From positions 46,272,222 through 46,336,221 of the forward strand of contig CP092879.1 in NCBI GenBank assembly GCA_030710605.1: a DNA stretch of 64,000 nucleotides, given 5' to 3'. Source of the DNA: Cordylochernes scorpioides (taxonomy: Eukaryota; Arthropoda; Arachnida; Pseudoscorpiones; Chernetidae). Of this stretch, positions 63,821-64,000 are shown in pieces (positions within the stretch are counted from its first letter, which is position 1; every line of letters begins with the position of its first letter). The notes beneath the pieces were generated by a model that did no database searches, had not been told where the DNA came from, and saw only the letters and a program-made list of their open reading frames with translations. Both the position numbers and the translations under genes were made by a program.

Positions 63821-64000
63821 TCGCATATTAGGATTAGTGATTTTGTTAAACTTTTATATAAAAGCTTTCAGCTATCAACTTGCCATCATGACAATGTCTT
63901 TATGCATATAGGCATCAAAAGGGGTATTTTATAAATGATGTTTTTCAGAGACATACTCCAACCATTCAAAAGCACATTAAAGTGTTGTATATTGGAATAA

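Larger units (their letters stand above)
60271..64000. repeat. Large duplicated block, second copy of 53136-56876
   Basis: Contains the same series as copy B: old SINE (60271-60495), inverted MITE pair (60443-61310), split foldback (62029-62300 and 62750-62835), 5S fragment, SINE, direct repeats and LINE family 2 end. The match runs to the last base. Confidence 0.95.

Overview
This window looks like intron and intergenic DNA from an animal nuclear genome, most likely an invertebrate. It is AT-rich and CpG-poor apart from one island. It contains spliced exons with consensus donors and acceptors, a tRNA-derived SINE, several LINE 3' ends, a mariner element, and many TA-flanked MITEs. The two LINE C-termini and the mariner lineage are of types common in arthropods and other invertebrates. 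I cannot name the species.

Genes. The firmest gene is an ezrin/radixin/moesin (ERM) gene on the minus strand. Its start exon (MPKP, 34315-34351) and second exon (60 codons, 18555-18734) are separated by a 15.6-kb intron full of transposons. About 1.1 kb upstream of the ERM start, on the same strand, is a likely terminal exon (35485-35661) of an unrelated gene. Its C-terminus could be a GPI signal, and it is followed by a poly(A) signal at 35345-35350. A CpG-rich island (about 12.35-14.42 kb) looks like a promoter and carries a weak candidate first exon on the plus strand. A membrane-protein-like candidate lies at 42.3-43.1 kb. The only long transposase frame is a mariner at 31.2-32.0 kb with an in-frame internal deletion.

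Layout. 1-8714 is a near-identical copy of 44103-53135. 60271-64000 is a near-identical copy of 53136-56876. Both junctions are 100-N gaps, and bases 8714 and 60271 correspond to adjacent bases (53135|53136) in the uninterrupted copy. The simplest reading is one allele (1-8714 plus 60271-64000) cut open, with a contig carrying the other allele (8815-60170) placed inside it. This would be an unpurged haplotig rather than a true segmental duplication.

Repeats. The non-coding DNA is made mostly of a few families. One is a long foldback MITE family ending in GATAA(A/G)GCACAATTTGGATT, with more than 25 copies in at least two subfamilies. The second is a pogo-like MITE (CAGTAGAACCTC termini, TA target), one copy of which has grown a 76-bp minisatellite inside it. 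The third is a second pogo-like MITE (CAGTTAAACC). The fourth is a Tc1/mariner-like short element (CACTCATGGACAAAACTT termini). The fifth is a roughly 300-bp tRNA-derived SINE, joined in one locus to the 3' half of a 5S rRNA gene. There are also two LINE families known here only from 3' ends. I saw no CRISPR, phage, operon or bacterial features.
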